A stretch of 64,000 bases of DNA from Lampris incognitus (lineage: Eukaryota; Chordata; Actinopteri; Lampriformes; Lampridae): the NCBI RefSeq assembly GCF_029633865.1, contig NC_079223.1:7540686-7604685 (forward strand), written 5' to 3'. Under the pieces are notes generated by a model. That model worked only from the letters and a program-made list of their open reading frames with translations, was not told the DNA's origin and did no database searches. The translations under genes and the position numbers were made by a program. This document shows positions 13,262 through 24,600 of this stretch, piece after piece; position 1 is the stretch's first letter, and every line of letters starts with the position of its first letter.

Positions 13262-13316
13262 TTACTACTACTACTACTACTACTAATAATAATAATAATA
13301 ATAATAATAATTATGA
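13262..13316. repeat. (ACT)n/(AAT)n microsatellite
   Basis: Simple trinucleotide run. Confidence 0.9.
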
Positions 13317-13398
13317 TGATAATAACGAGCTAAATAAAGTTACAAAATGCTTCAACCACTGAACCACAGAAAAACTGCTTTCCCTCGACCATCCAGTA

Positions 13399-13722
13399 GT
13401 AATCTGGTACTCTGTAATCTGGTACTCTGTAGTCTGGTACTCTGTAGTCTGGTACTCTGTAATCTGGTACTCTGTAGTCTGGTACTCTGTAGTCTGGTAC
13501 TCTGTAATCTGGTACTCTGTAATCTGCCACTCTGTAGTCTGGTACTCTGTAATCTGGTACTCTGTAGTCTGGTACTCTGTAATCTGGTACTCTGTAGTCT
13601 GGTACTCTGTAATCTGACACTCTGTAGTCTGGTACTCTGTAATCTGGTACTCTGTAATCTGGTACTCTGTAGTCTGGTACTCTGTAATCTGGTACTCTGT
13701 AATCTGGTACTCTGTAATATGG
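13399..13722. repeat. 15-bp minisatellite, about 22 copies
   Basis: The unit is TCTGGTACTCTGTAA/G with A/G alternation at the last base and occasional GCCAC or GACAC variants. Because 15 is a multiple of 3, all frames without a stop stay open; the 127-154 codon open frames are artefacts. Confidence 0.95.
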
Positions 13723-15499
13723 TGGTTTAATGCCGTTGAACACAAAACTCTTGAAGAAACTGTGCAACATCTCAAGCCGTCAGCCTGCTGCCTGGATGCT
13801 TTTCTTACGAAAAGTTTGAACAGATTTACTGAAAATAGTAACTAGCTCTCTCTCTCCCATCAGGCCACCCCCCCCCCATCCCCCCTCCCCCCAGGCTGTG
13901 AAAACTGCAGCTATCGCGCCCCTGCTGAAACAGAGTGGCTCAGATGTGTCTGTAATCAGCCGCTACAGGCCCAGGGCATGTCAAATCCATCTGACACTGG
14001 TGCGATCATCTTCCCGTGCTGCACCTCTTATTTCACGTCCTCTACGTAAAGCCCTCTGCATGGACTGCCCGTCATGTCTGAAACGTGCCAAGGAAAGAAA
14101 CTTTCCTTGCAGACATTTTTCTTCTTCTTTTTTTTTTAACGTTGGTTGTCAATGCTTTGGGATCTCAGTTGGTGCTCCGCTGCACCGTGGATCTTCTCCT
14201 GGACCACCACCTTGCCGTGGTGGAGAAGCTTGCATGTACCAATGGTCCCAAGAGCTATGCTGTCCGGAGCTTGGCTCCTGGTAGGGTCACCCAAGGTGGA
14301 TAGGTCAAGGGGGAGGCTCCAGATGAAGCGAGATCTAAAGACCTCAGCGGTGGAACTGGGGAAAGATGTCTCCAGGTCACAACGGCAGTGAAGGTGGATG
14401 GAGGCTGCAACAGAGGGTGGTCCCCGATCGTCTTGGTTCTCCATGGCATTGGACTCTGCCCCCCGCCCCCCCTGCCAAGGGCCGTGGTGGCTGAAGGTGC
14501 ATCATCCTCTCCACGTAAAAAGCTGCCGCGCTCAGGCGTCCTCCCATTTTGCGACTCCAAGATCGGCCTCTACACCCACCTGAGGACCCAGAGGGACCCA
14601 GAGGGAGGACGGTCATACTCAACCCGAGTGACCGCCGATGATGGATCTAGCTCCTCATCCTGATGGTCGCACTGGTCCATGGTGCTGGACGGCGTTTCCT
14701 CTGGGGGCCAGAGGGTGGAGGTGGAGGTGGAGGTGGAAGGTTACTGAGATGGAGGTGGGAGGTGGAGAGTTACCGAGCTCTCTGTGGATACCGGGGGAAG
14801 TTGGTCAGAAAAAGTGGGAACAGGAGGCTGGGGTCGGAGACGTTTCCGCCGAGGCCGGTGGAGACAAAGACCTCTTCTCCAACCTGACCCCCAGCCTGTT
14901 GTGCTGCGGTGGCGAGAGGTCGCTGGTGGATGAAGACGAGGCGCCGTGAAATAAGACTTTCTGCAGCTGATGGATTTCATGGGCCTAGTACAGCCAGGTT
15001 TTTGTTGTTGCCGGTCTTGTTGCTTGGGGTTGGCACAAATTTTTCTTTTTGTCCCCCGTCTTTACTACGTACGATCTCTCTCATCCTTCTCTTTCCTATG
15101 TTAACAGGTTCATAAAAAGCAGCACAGCTGAGGGGAGGGGGGGGGTTCTTGGAGGGCAAAACCAGTAGGAACTGGCCTGCGGCTCTCCTCCATCTTTCAC
15201 GGCCCCGGTTTACTACAGTTAAACAGAACGGTGACTTGTAATTCTTACAGCTGATGGTAAACTGAGTCAAGGTCACATCCTGCTCTTGCTCTCTCGCACA
15301 GGTCTGTTCCTTCCAGGGGTCTTAAAACACCCTAGAAGGTACATAATTGCACAGTAATGACACCATTCAATACGAGTGTGTGGTAATTAGATTAACCAAG
15401 GGGTGTGTCGTCATAGACAGTTGGTTCAAAATTGGTTCAGTCTGAAATGGGCAGATAAGTTGTCATTTCCCCGGTGTGTTGAAGGCTTCAGTTGACAAC
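13723..15499. other. Intergenic with LINE fragment and dispersed repeat
   Basis: 13895-13972 (+) reads VKTAAIAPLLKQSGSDVSV then ISRYRP, a short L2-like RT fragment. 14160-14300 is an inverted partner of the repeat at 15790-15890, with a CCACCACCTTGCCGTGGTGG palindrome. 14718-14770 is a GGAGGT-rich run. 13868-13892 is C-rich. I find no host gene. Confidence 0.5.
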
Positions 15500-15895
15500 T
15501 CATCATCATCGGCGGTCACTCGAAGCGAGTATGACTGTCCTCTGGAGGACACGTGGGGGTGACGTCCTTTAATGTGGGGAGACTGGTGCACGGGTCTGGG
15601 TCAGGATCCAGTGGCATGGAGTCCAAGATGAATGGAGGCCCATTTCTGCTGCAGCCTTCATCCGCCTTCCCAGCCGTTGTGACGCTTCCCTAAAGTCAGC
15701 CATCATCCTCCGCCTGCTCCACCGCGGAGGTGTTGGTTGGATTGCTCTTCATCAGGGACCTCCCCCTTGACGTCACCGCCATGGGTGACCCTGCCAGGAC
15801 TGCATAGCTCCACACGGCATTGCTCTCGGGATCTCAGGACCAGACTAGCTTCTCCACCACAACAAGCGGGCAATCCATGAAGAAGAGGTTTACAA
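15500..15895. repeat. Dispersed repeat with CAAGCGGGCAATCCATGAAG end
   Basis: It contains the GGATCTCAGGACCAGACTAG...TTCTCCACCACAACAAG block also seen at 440-490, and a GGTCACTCGAAGCGAGTATG segment. Class unknown. Confidence 0.5.
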
Positions 15896-15912
15896 CTAAG
15901 CTGTGCATCATC

Positions 15913-16030
<118 letters not shown>

Positions 16031-16447
16031 GACAGAAGCAGGGCCATGGAGGAAGCCTCTGGTGTCTCTGAGCACCAACAGGACTATTGGGGTCTTCTTC
16101 AGAAGACAACACAGTACAGGAAGCTGAGACAGCTCCAGCAACCCGTGTGAATCCAGTCCACCCTGCAGAGGTTTCTCTGACGAGACCGGTCTGGATTTTA
16201 TTGATCGTGCTGAATTTTGTTATTTCCTGTAAGCCAACCCCGGTCAAACAGCAGCTGAAAACACCGCTCATGTGCTGCATGCAGGACTGAGCTGAACTCT
16301 GCTCTGAACCAAAATCAGGATTTTATTTCTAACACGAGCCGTTTGGTAGAGTCGCGTTTAAAGCACCGCCCCACAAGTACACACAGACACCCAAACCCAA
16401 CGCTTCACTTCCGGTAGTGTCACCCTGAACTCTGTGAGCTGTGAGAC
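16031..16447. repeat. Direct duplication, copy B (pair at 1-425)
   Basis: It starts GACAGAAGCAGGGCCATGGA as copy A does and is nearly identical through GTGAGACCA. The spacing is about 16.03 kb. Confidence 0.9.
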
Positions 16448-16974
16448 CACCAGAACACAAAACAAAGACCCCACACTTCTGCACGTACGTGCTGGGCTGT
16501 GGCCGGATGGAGTGGTAGCAACGGCATTACATAGTACCGGTGGTTCTCAATCAGGTCCTCAGGTAGCTCGATTCTCTTTTTGCCCCGCCCCTTTTTCTCC
16601 CCGGTTGTATCCGGCCTCTTCCGAGCCGTCCCGGTCGCTGTTCCACCTACTCCATCCTACTGCCGTTTGTACCCCAGACAGCACCCGGACGTGGGCCACT
16701 TCAGGCAATGATGCGGCACTGATGGCCTCCCGGCCCTGACAACATGGATGGGAGCCTGAAGTGGCCCACATGCATAATAGCAAACAAGGCCCAAACATGC
16801 CAAAACAAATATGGGCCACCTTTGGCAAATATGTGTCACATGCGGCCGGTGATCTTCTCGGCACCGGTCTTCTCAAATGAGATCTTCTTCAGCAGGGACC
16901 TTCTCAGATGTCCGGGGGGGGGAGGGAAGGGGAGGGGGGCTGCAGGTTGACGCGGTTGTGGGCTGCGCGGCTCC
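16448..16974. other. lhcgr upstream spacer
   Basis: It contains a short SINE-tail-like piece (16560-16650) and an inverted GTGGGCCACTTCAGGC / GCCTGAAGTGGCCCAC pair (16692-16770). A G-rich run lies at 16914-16940. No gene. Confidence 0.5.
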
Positions 16975-17141
16975 CAGAGATAAAGCGCCGGTGTGCGAAG
17001 CCACGGCCCCGCCCACCGGGTCCCGTCTCCGCCCCCACCTCCAGCGCGGCGGGCCAGTCGGAGGCATTGGTCTCCCGGGTGTGAACGGAGGAGGGAGGTG
17101 AACGCAGGAGAGAGATAAGGTTCCTTCGCACCCTCCCCGTG
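16975..17141 (+). promoter_or_regulatory. Probable GC-rich, TATA-less lhcgr promoter/5'UTR
   Basis: The 170 bp before the start codon is GC-rich with Sp1-type boxes CCCCGCCC (17007) and CCGCCCCC (17029) and no TATA box at a plausible distance. Mammalian LHCGR promoters are TATA-less and Sp1/Sp3-driven. The transcription start cannot be placed by eye. Confidence 0.45.
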
Positions 17142-17308
17142 ATGCCTCGCCGCGTGCTGTGGCTCGTGCTGGCGCTGTCCGCCGCGGTGCCCCCGCGCCG
17201 CTGCTGGGGCTTCACGTGCCCGCCCGTCTGCCGGTGCGGGGCGGACACGTTCCACTGTAGTAGAGACACGCAGCTGGCGTCCGCCGGACCCGCCGGCGTC
17301 AGCAGGCT
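17142..17308 (+). CDS. lhcgr: lhcgr exon 1
   Basis: Start codon chosen because it opens a typical signal peptide (hydrophobic [11 protein letters not shown]) followed by the CX3CXCX6C N-terminal LRR cap. Donor CT|GTAAGT. The L56 codon is split with exon 2. Confidence 0.93.
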
Positions 17309-20300
17309 GTAAGTCACCAGTTATCCTGTTACCAGTATAGCAGTTATCCTGTTACCAGTATAGCAGTTATCCTGTTACCAGTATAGCAGTTATCATGTTA
17401 CCAGTATAGCAGTTATCCTGTTACCAGTATAGCAGTTATCCTGTTACCAGTATAGCAGTTATCCTGTAACCAGTATACCAGTTATTCTGTAACCAGTATA
17501 GCAGTTATCCTGATACCAGTATAGCAGTTATCCTGTTACCAGTATAGCAGTTATCCTGTAACCAGTATAGCAGTTATCCTGTAACCAGTATAGCAGTTAT
17601 CCTGTTACCAGTATAGCAGTTATCCTGTTACCAGTATAGCAGTTATCATGTTAAAAGTATAGCAGTTATCCTGTTACCAGTATAGCAGTTATCATGTTAC
17701 CAGTATAGCAGTTAGCCTGTAACCAGTATACCAGTTATCCTGTAACCAGTATAGCAGTTATCATGTTACCAGTATAGCAGTTATCCTGTAACCAGTATAC
17801 CAGATATCGTGTAACCAGTATAGCAGTTATCCTGTAACCAGTATAGCAGTTATCCTGTTACCAGTATAGCAGTTATCATGTTAAAAGTATAGCAGTTATC
17901 CTGTTATCAGTATACCAGTTATCCTGTAACCAGTATAGCAGTTATCCTGTTACCAGTATACCAGTTATCATGTTACCAGTATACCAGTTATCCTGTTACC
18001 AGTATACCAGTTATCCTGTAACCAGTATAGCAGTTATCCTGTTACCAGTATACCAGTTATCATGTTACCAGTATACCAGTTATACTGTAACCAGTATACC
18101 AGTTATACGGTAACCAGTATACCAGTTATACTGTTACCAGTATAGCAGTTATCATGTTACCAGTATACCAGTTATACTGTTACCAGTATAGCAGTTATCA
18201 TGTTACCAGTATACCAGTTATCCTGTTATCAGTATACAAGTTATCCTGTAACCAGTATAGCAGTTATCCTGTAACCAGTATAGCAGTTATCATGTTACCA
18301 GTATACCAGTTATCCTGTTACCAGTATACCAGTTATACTGTAACCAGTATACCAGTTATCCTGTTACCAGTATACCAGTTATACTATTACCAGTGTAGCA
18401 GTTATCATATTACCAGTATACCAGATATCATGTTACCAGTATACAAGTTATCCTGTTGCCAGTATACAAGTTATCCTGTTACCGGTATAACAGTTATCCT
18501 GTTGCCAGTATACCAGTTATCATGTTACCAGTATACCAGTTATCATATTACCAGCATAGCAGTTATCATGTCACCAGTATACAAGTTATCATGTTGCCAG
18601 TATACTAGTTATCCTGTTACCAGTATACCAGTTATCCTGTAACCAGTATACCAGTTATCCTGTTGCCAGTATACCAGATATCATGTAACCAGTATACCAG
18701 TTATCATGTTACCAGTATACCAGTTATCCTGTTACCAGTATACCAGTTATCCTGTAACCAGTATACCAGTTATCCTGTAACCAGTATACCAGATATCATG
18801 TAACCAGTATACCAGTTATCATATTACCAGTATAGCAGTTATCCTGTAACCAGTATACCAGATATCATGTAACCAGTATACCAGTTATCCTGTAACCAGT
18901 ATACCAGTTATCCTGTAACCAGTATACCAGATATCATGTAACCAGTATACCAGTTATATTACCAGTATAGCAGTTATCCTGTAACCAGTATACCAGATAT
19001 CATGTAACCAGTATACCAGTTATCCTGTAACCAGTATACCAGATATCATGTAACAAGTATACCAGTTATCATGTTACCATTATACCAGATATCATGTAAC
19101 CAGTATACCAGTTATCATGTTACCAGTATACCAGTTATCCTGTTGCCGGTATACCAGTTATCATATTACCAGCATACCAGATATCATGTAACCAGTATAC
19201 CAGTTATCCTGCACGTTTCCCCAGTCCCCACCAGGACTAGAGCGCTGACTTTATCTTTGTTGTTGTTTGTCTATTCCACTAAATTGAAAACTTCATAAGC
19301 GTTACCTACTCTAAAATGCAAATTTATTGATTGATTGATTGATTGATTGATCTTTTAGAAGAATCATTCACCTGCCCCTGAAAACAGTCCCGAGTCATGC
19401 CTTCAAAGAGCTGGTCAACGTGACGACAATGTGAGTTACAAATATGTTTGTTTGTTTGTTTGTTTGTTTGTTTGTTTGTTTGTTTGTTTGTTTGGTCCAT
19501 TGCAATGCGGGGGTTAAAACTAAAGTTTGATAAAACACAAACGGGCTTTTTAGTAAATAGTAAATAAGATTTAATATGTACATTATATCTTGCTGTACGT
19601 CCATGTTGGTGAGGACCCGTCTGAGTTCGTGTGTGTGTGTTCCTGTACTTCTATGTTGGTGAGGACCAGTTTGAGTTCGTGTGGGTGTGTTCCTGTACTT
19701 CCATGTTGTTGAGGACCAGTTTGAGTTTGTGTGTGTGTGTTCCTGTACTTCCATGTTGGTGAGGACCAGTTTGAGTTCGTGTGTGTGTGTTCCTGTACTT
19801 CTATGTTGGTGAGGACCAGTTTGAGGTCGTGTGTGTGTTCCTGTACTTCTATGTTGGTGAGGACCAGTTTGAGTTCGTGTGTGTGTTCCTGTACTTCCAT
19901 GTTGGTGAGGACCAGTTTGAGTTCGTGTGTGTGTGTGTGTGTGTTCCTGTACTTCTACGTTGGTGAGGACCAGTTTGAGTTCGTGTGTGTGTGTGTTCCT
20001 GTACTTCCATGTTGGTGAGGACCAGTTTGAGTTCGTGTGTGTGTGTTCCTGTACTTCCATGTTGGTGAGGACCAGTTTGAGTTCGTGTGGGTGTGTTCCT
20101 GTACTTCCATGTTGGTGAGGACCAGTTTGAGTTTGTGTGTGTGTGTTCCTGTACTTCCATGTTGGTGAGGACCAGTTTGAATTTGTGTGTGTGTGTTCCT
20201 GTATTTCTATGTTGGTGAGGACCCGTTTGAGTTCGTGTGTGTTCCTGTACTTCCATGTTGGTGAGGACCAGTTTGAGTTCGTGTGTGTGTGTTCCTGTAC

Positions 20301-21576
20301 TTCTATGTTGGTGAGGACCAGTTTGAGGTCGTGTGTGTGTTCCTGTACTTCTATGTTGGTGAGGACCAGTTTGAGTTCGTGTGTGTGTTCCTGTACTTCC
20401 ATGTTGGTGAGGACCAGTTTGAGTTCGTGTGTGTGTGTGTGTGTGTTCCTGTACTTCTACGTTGGTGAGGACCAGTTTGAGTTCGTGTGTGTGTGTGTTC
20501 CTGTACTTCCATGTTGGTGAGGACCAGTTTGAGTTCGTGTGTGTGTGTTCCTGTACTTCCATGTTGGTGAGGACCAGTTTGAGTTCGTGTGGGTGTGTTC
20601 CTGTACTTCCATGTTGGTGAGGACCAGTTTGAGTTTGTGTGTGTGTGTTCCTGTACTTCCATGTTGGTGAGGACCAGTTTGAATTTGTGTGTGTGTGTTC
20701 CTGTATTTCTATGTTGGTGAGGACCCGTTTGAGTTCGTGTGTGTTCCTGTACTTCCATGTTGGTGAGGACCAGTTTGAGTTCGTGTGTGTGTGTGTTCCT
20801 GTACTTCTATGTTGGTGAGGACCAGTTTGAGTTCGTGTGTGTGTGTTCCTGTACTTCCATGTTGGTGAGGACCAGTTTGAGTTTGTGTGTTCCTGTACTT
20901 CCATGTTGGTGAGGACCAGTTTGAGTTTGTGTGTGTGTGTTCCTGTACTTCCATGCTGGTGAGGACCAGTTTGAGTTCGTGTGTGTGTTCCTGTATTTCC
21001 ATGTTGGTGAGGACCAGTTTGAGGTCGTGTGTGTGTGTTCCTGTATTTCTATGTTGGTGAGGACCAGTTTGAGTTCGTGTGTGTGTGTTCCTGTACTTCC
21101 ATGTTGGTGAGGACCAGTTTGAGTTCGTGTGTGTGTTCCTGTACTTCCATGTTGGTGAGGACCAGTTTGAGTTCGTGTGTGTGTGTTCCTGTACTTCCAT
21201 GTTGGTGAGGACCAGTTTGAGTTTGTGTGTGTGTGTTCCTGTACTTCCATGTTGGTGAGGACCAGTTTGAGTTCGTGTGTGTGTGTTCCTGTACTTCCAT
21301 GTTGTTGAGGATTAGTTTGAGTTCGTGTGTGTGTGTGTTCCTGTACTTCTATGTTGGTGAGGACCAGTTTGAGTTCGTGTGTGTGTGTGTTCCTGTATTT
21401 CTATGTTGGTGAGGACCCGTTTGAGTTCGTGTGTGTGTTCCTGTACTTCCATGTTGGTGAGGACCAGTTTGAGTTTGTGTGTTTGTGTGTTCCTGTACTT
21501 CCATGTTGGTGAAGACCAGTTTGAGTTTGTGTGTGTGTGTTCCTGTACTTCCATGTTGGTGAGGACCAGTCAGAGT

Positions 21577-21615
<39 letters not shown>

Positions 21616-24600
21616 CGGCTTTACCTGCGTTAATACCTTTGTTTTTGTGAAAATCAGACCCGAAATGTCAAAAACTGCAAAAACTGTGCCTTCACCGTGG
21701 CTCTTCATGGCTCTTCGTGGCTCTTCCATCGTGGGTCTAATCAGTTCTGTCACGTTAATCTGAGCCGAGCCGCGTGTAGCTCTGCCTCATTTTGTCACGT
21801 TAATTACACAGAAGAAGTGAATGGAACCCCGTAATCCGATTCATATGCAAATTCACAGCTAATATAGCCAGAATTTCTCCGGCTTGCGCTCACTCGGTGG
21901 CGCAGCCTGCACGAGCCGTCTGCCCAGAATACAGATATCCGGTGTTCAACTTGGGAACGCTTAAATCTTGGCATGTGTCAGACGAGACGCTGTGTGCCGT
22001 AGTTCCCTTGTGCCTCGCTAACCAGCAACTGCAGCTAGAAGTGACGGAAACCGACCGTCACTGAGGTGGAGACATGTAAAGTGGCAGCACATACGTGACG
22101 GAACGGGACACCGGGGAAGGCCTCTTCATGTTCATTTTCAGAATAAAGGGAATCTACCGCCACACTTTCCTCTCTGGTTACCTTGTAGCGTTCGTTCGTT
22201 CATTCATTCATTTGGTCATCATCAGCCGGTTCTCCGGGGTTCGGGTCGCGGTGGCAGCAAGCTAAGTAGGGCACCTCAGACGTCCCTCTCCCCAGCAACG
22301 CCCTCCAGCTCCTCCTGGGGGATCCCAAGGCGTCCCCAGGCCAGACTGGACATGTAGTCCCTCCAGCGAGTTCTGGGTCTACCCCGCCCAGGAGGCATCC
22401 TGATCAGATGCCCGAACCACCTCAACTGGCTCCTTTCAACGTGAAGGAGCAGCGGCTCTACTCCGAGCTCCTCACCCTATCTCTAAGGCTGAGCTCAGAC
22501 TCCCTACAGAGGAAACTCATTTCAGCCGCTTGTATTCACGATCTCACCCTTTAAGTCATTACCCAAAGCTCATGACCATAGGTGAGGGTTGGAACGAAGA
22601 CTGACTGGTAAATTGAGAGCTTTGCCTTCCGGCTCAGCTCCCTCTTCACCACAACGGTCCGGTACAACGTCCACATTACTGCTGACGCTTACACCAATCC
22701 GCCTGTCTTGTAGCGTTTGATGAGGAGGAAATATTTCCATGGCTTTGACTATTTTAAATGATTTTAAAAGTTTTCAAAGCTATTTTAACAGAGCGATGGA
22801 GATGAAAATCCCTGTTCTCTGGCTCATCGAGATATGGACTCCACAAGACCTCTGAAGGTGTCTTCTGGTATCTAGTTTAGTTTAGTTTATTGTTTATTTG
22901 ACAGGGACAACCCACAATTTTACAATTGCACCAGAGTTAGCCGGCAGCTAATTTGCACGTGCAGTCCCTCGGCAGGCAAACAAACAACAATTAACAATCT
23001 GGCACCAAGTGGTTAGCAGCAGACCCTTTAAGTCCTGTAAGTGGCAAGGTGGGGCCTCCGTGGATCAGACTTGGTTTTCCAGCACATCCCACAGATGCTC
23101 AATCGTATTGACATCTGGGGAACTTGGAGGCCAAGGCAACACCTTGAACCCTTTGTCATGTTCCTCAAACCATTCCTGAACTGTGTTCAGTGTGGCAGGT
23201 CGCATTATCCTGCTGCAAGAGGCCACAGCCATCCGGGAATACCGTTGCCATGAAGGGGTGTACCTGGTCTGCAATGATGGTTAGGTAGGTGGTACGTGTC
23301 AAAGTAACATCCACATGAATGCCAGGACCCAAGGTTTCCCAGCAGAACATTGCCCAGAGCCTCACACTGCCTCTGCTGGCTTGCCTTCTTCCCATAGTGC
23401 ATCCCGGTGCCATCTCTTCCCCAGGTAAACGACGCACACACTCCTGGCCATCCATGTGATGTAAAAGGCATGATTCATCAGACCAGGCCACCTTCTTCCA
23501 CTGCTCCATGATCCAGTTCTGACGCTCATGTGCCCATTGTAGGCACTTTCGGTGGTGGACAGGGGTCATCATGAGCACTCTGACCGGTCTGCAGCTACGC
23601 AGCCCCATACACAGCAAGCTGCGATGCACCTGTCTATCATAGCCAACATTAACTTCTTTAGCGATTTGAGCTACAGTAGCTCTTCTGTGGGATCGGACCA
23701 CACCAGCTAGCCTTCACTCCCACCACACACCAATGAGCTTTGGGCGCCCATGACCCTGCCACCGGTTCACCGGTTGTCCTTCCTTGGACCACCTTTGGTA
23801 GGTGCTGACCACTGCATACTGGGAACACCCCACTAGACCTGCCGTTTTGGAGGTGCTCTGACCCAGTTGTCTAGCTGTCACAACTTGGCCCTTGTCAGAC
23901 TCACTCAGATCCTTACGCTTGCCCATTTTTCCTGCTTCCAACACATCAACTTCGAGAACTGACTGTTCACTTGCTGCCTAATATATCCCACCCCTTGACA
24001 GGTGCCATGGTAACGAGATAATCAATGTTATTTACTTACCTGTCAGTGGTTTTAATGTTTTGGCTGATCGGTGTGTGTGACTATAGGGACTTTGATACTA
24101 CATTAGATACACATCGTTGTAATTTAGCAAATCTTTTGATTTACTCCTGAAGCAACTTGCAATAAAAACAACCCATGTACTAAGTCAGTGTTTCTCAACC
24201 CAGTCCTCAAGGACCCCCTATCCTGCAGATTTTCATTGTAACCCTGCATAGGTAGCCCTGCTTGTACTTACTCGACCAATCATCTCGCAGCACTTAATTA
24301 TGCAAGGTGTGCAACATCTGACAAAATTCATTGCTGATTGGTTGAATAACTACAAACAGGTACCTATTCAGGGTTGCAAAGAAAATATGCAGGATAGGGG
24401 GTCCTTGAGGACTGGGTTGAGAAACACTGGGCTAGGTGAACAGAATCAGAATCACTTTCATTCAACTTTCAACTGAGTCTGCAGCCTAAAGGTGGACGGT
24501 TGCTGTCCATGCCACCAAACAGGCTAGTTTAAAGGAAGTTTAATGCAACACAGCTTCACAACAGCAATATGCCATCCTCCGCCCGAGACGTAGCTCCTGA

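Noticed and set aside
13311-13775. 127-154 codon frames on both strands
   Set aside because: 15-bp minisatellite artefact.
18154-18642. 162-codon frame in lhcgr intron 1
   Set aside because: Repeat translation ([15 protein letters not shown]) of the 23-bp array.
17314-19215. Regular repeat array that could suggest a CRISPR
   Set aside because: Units are contiguous tandem copies without unique spacers, in a vertebrate intron; same for the arrays at 25975, 58395 and 61640.
19395-21753. Long - strand frames rich in [15 protein letters not shown] repeats
   Set aside because: Translation of the 50-bp intronic minisatellite; no start context, no family, present in several frames.
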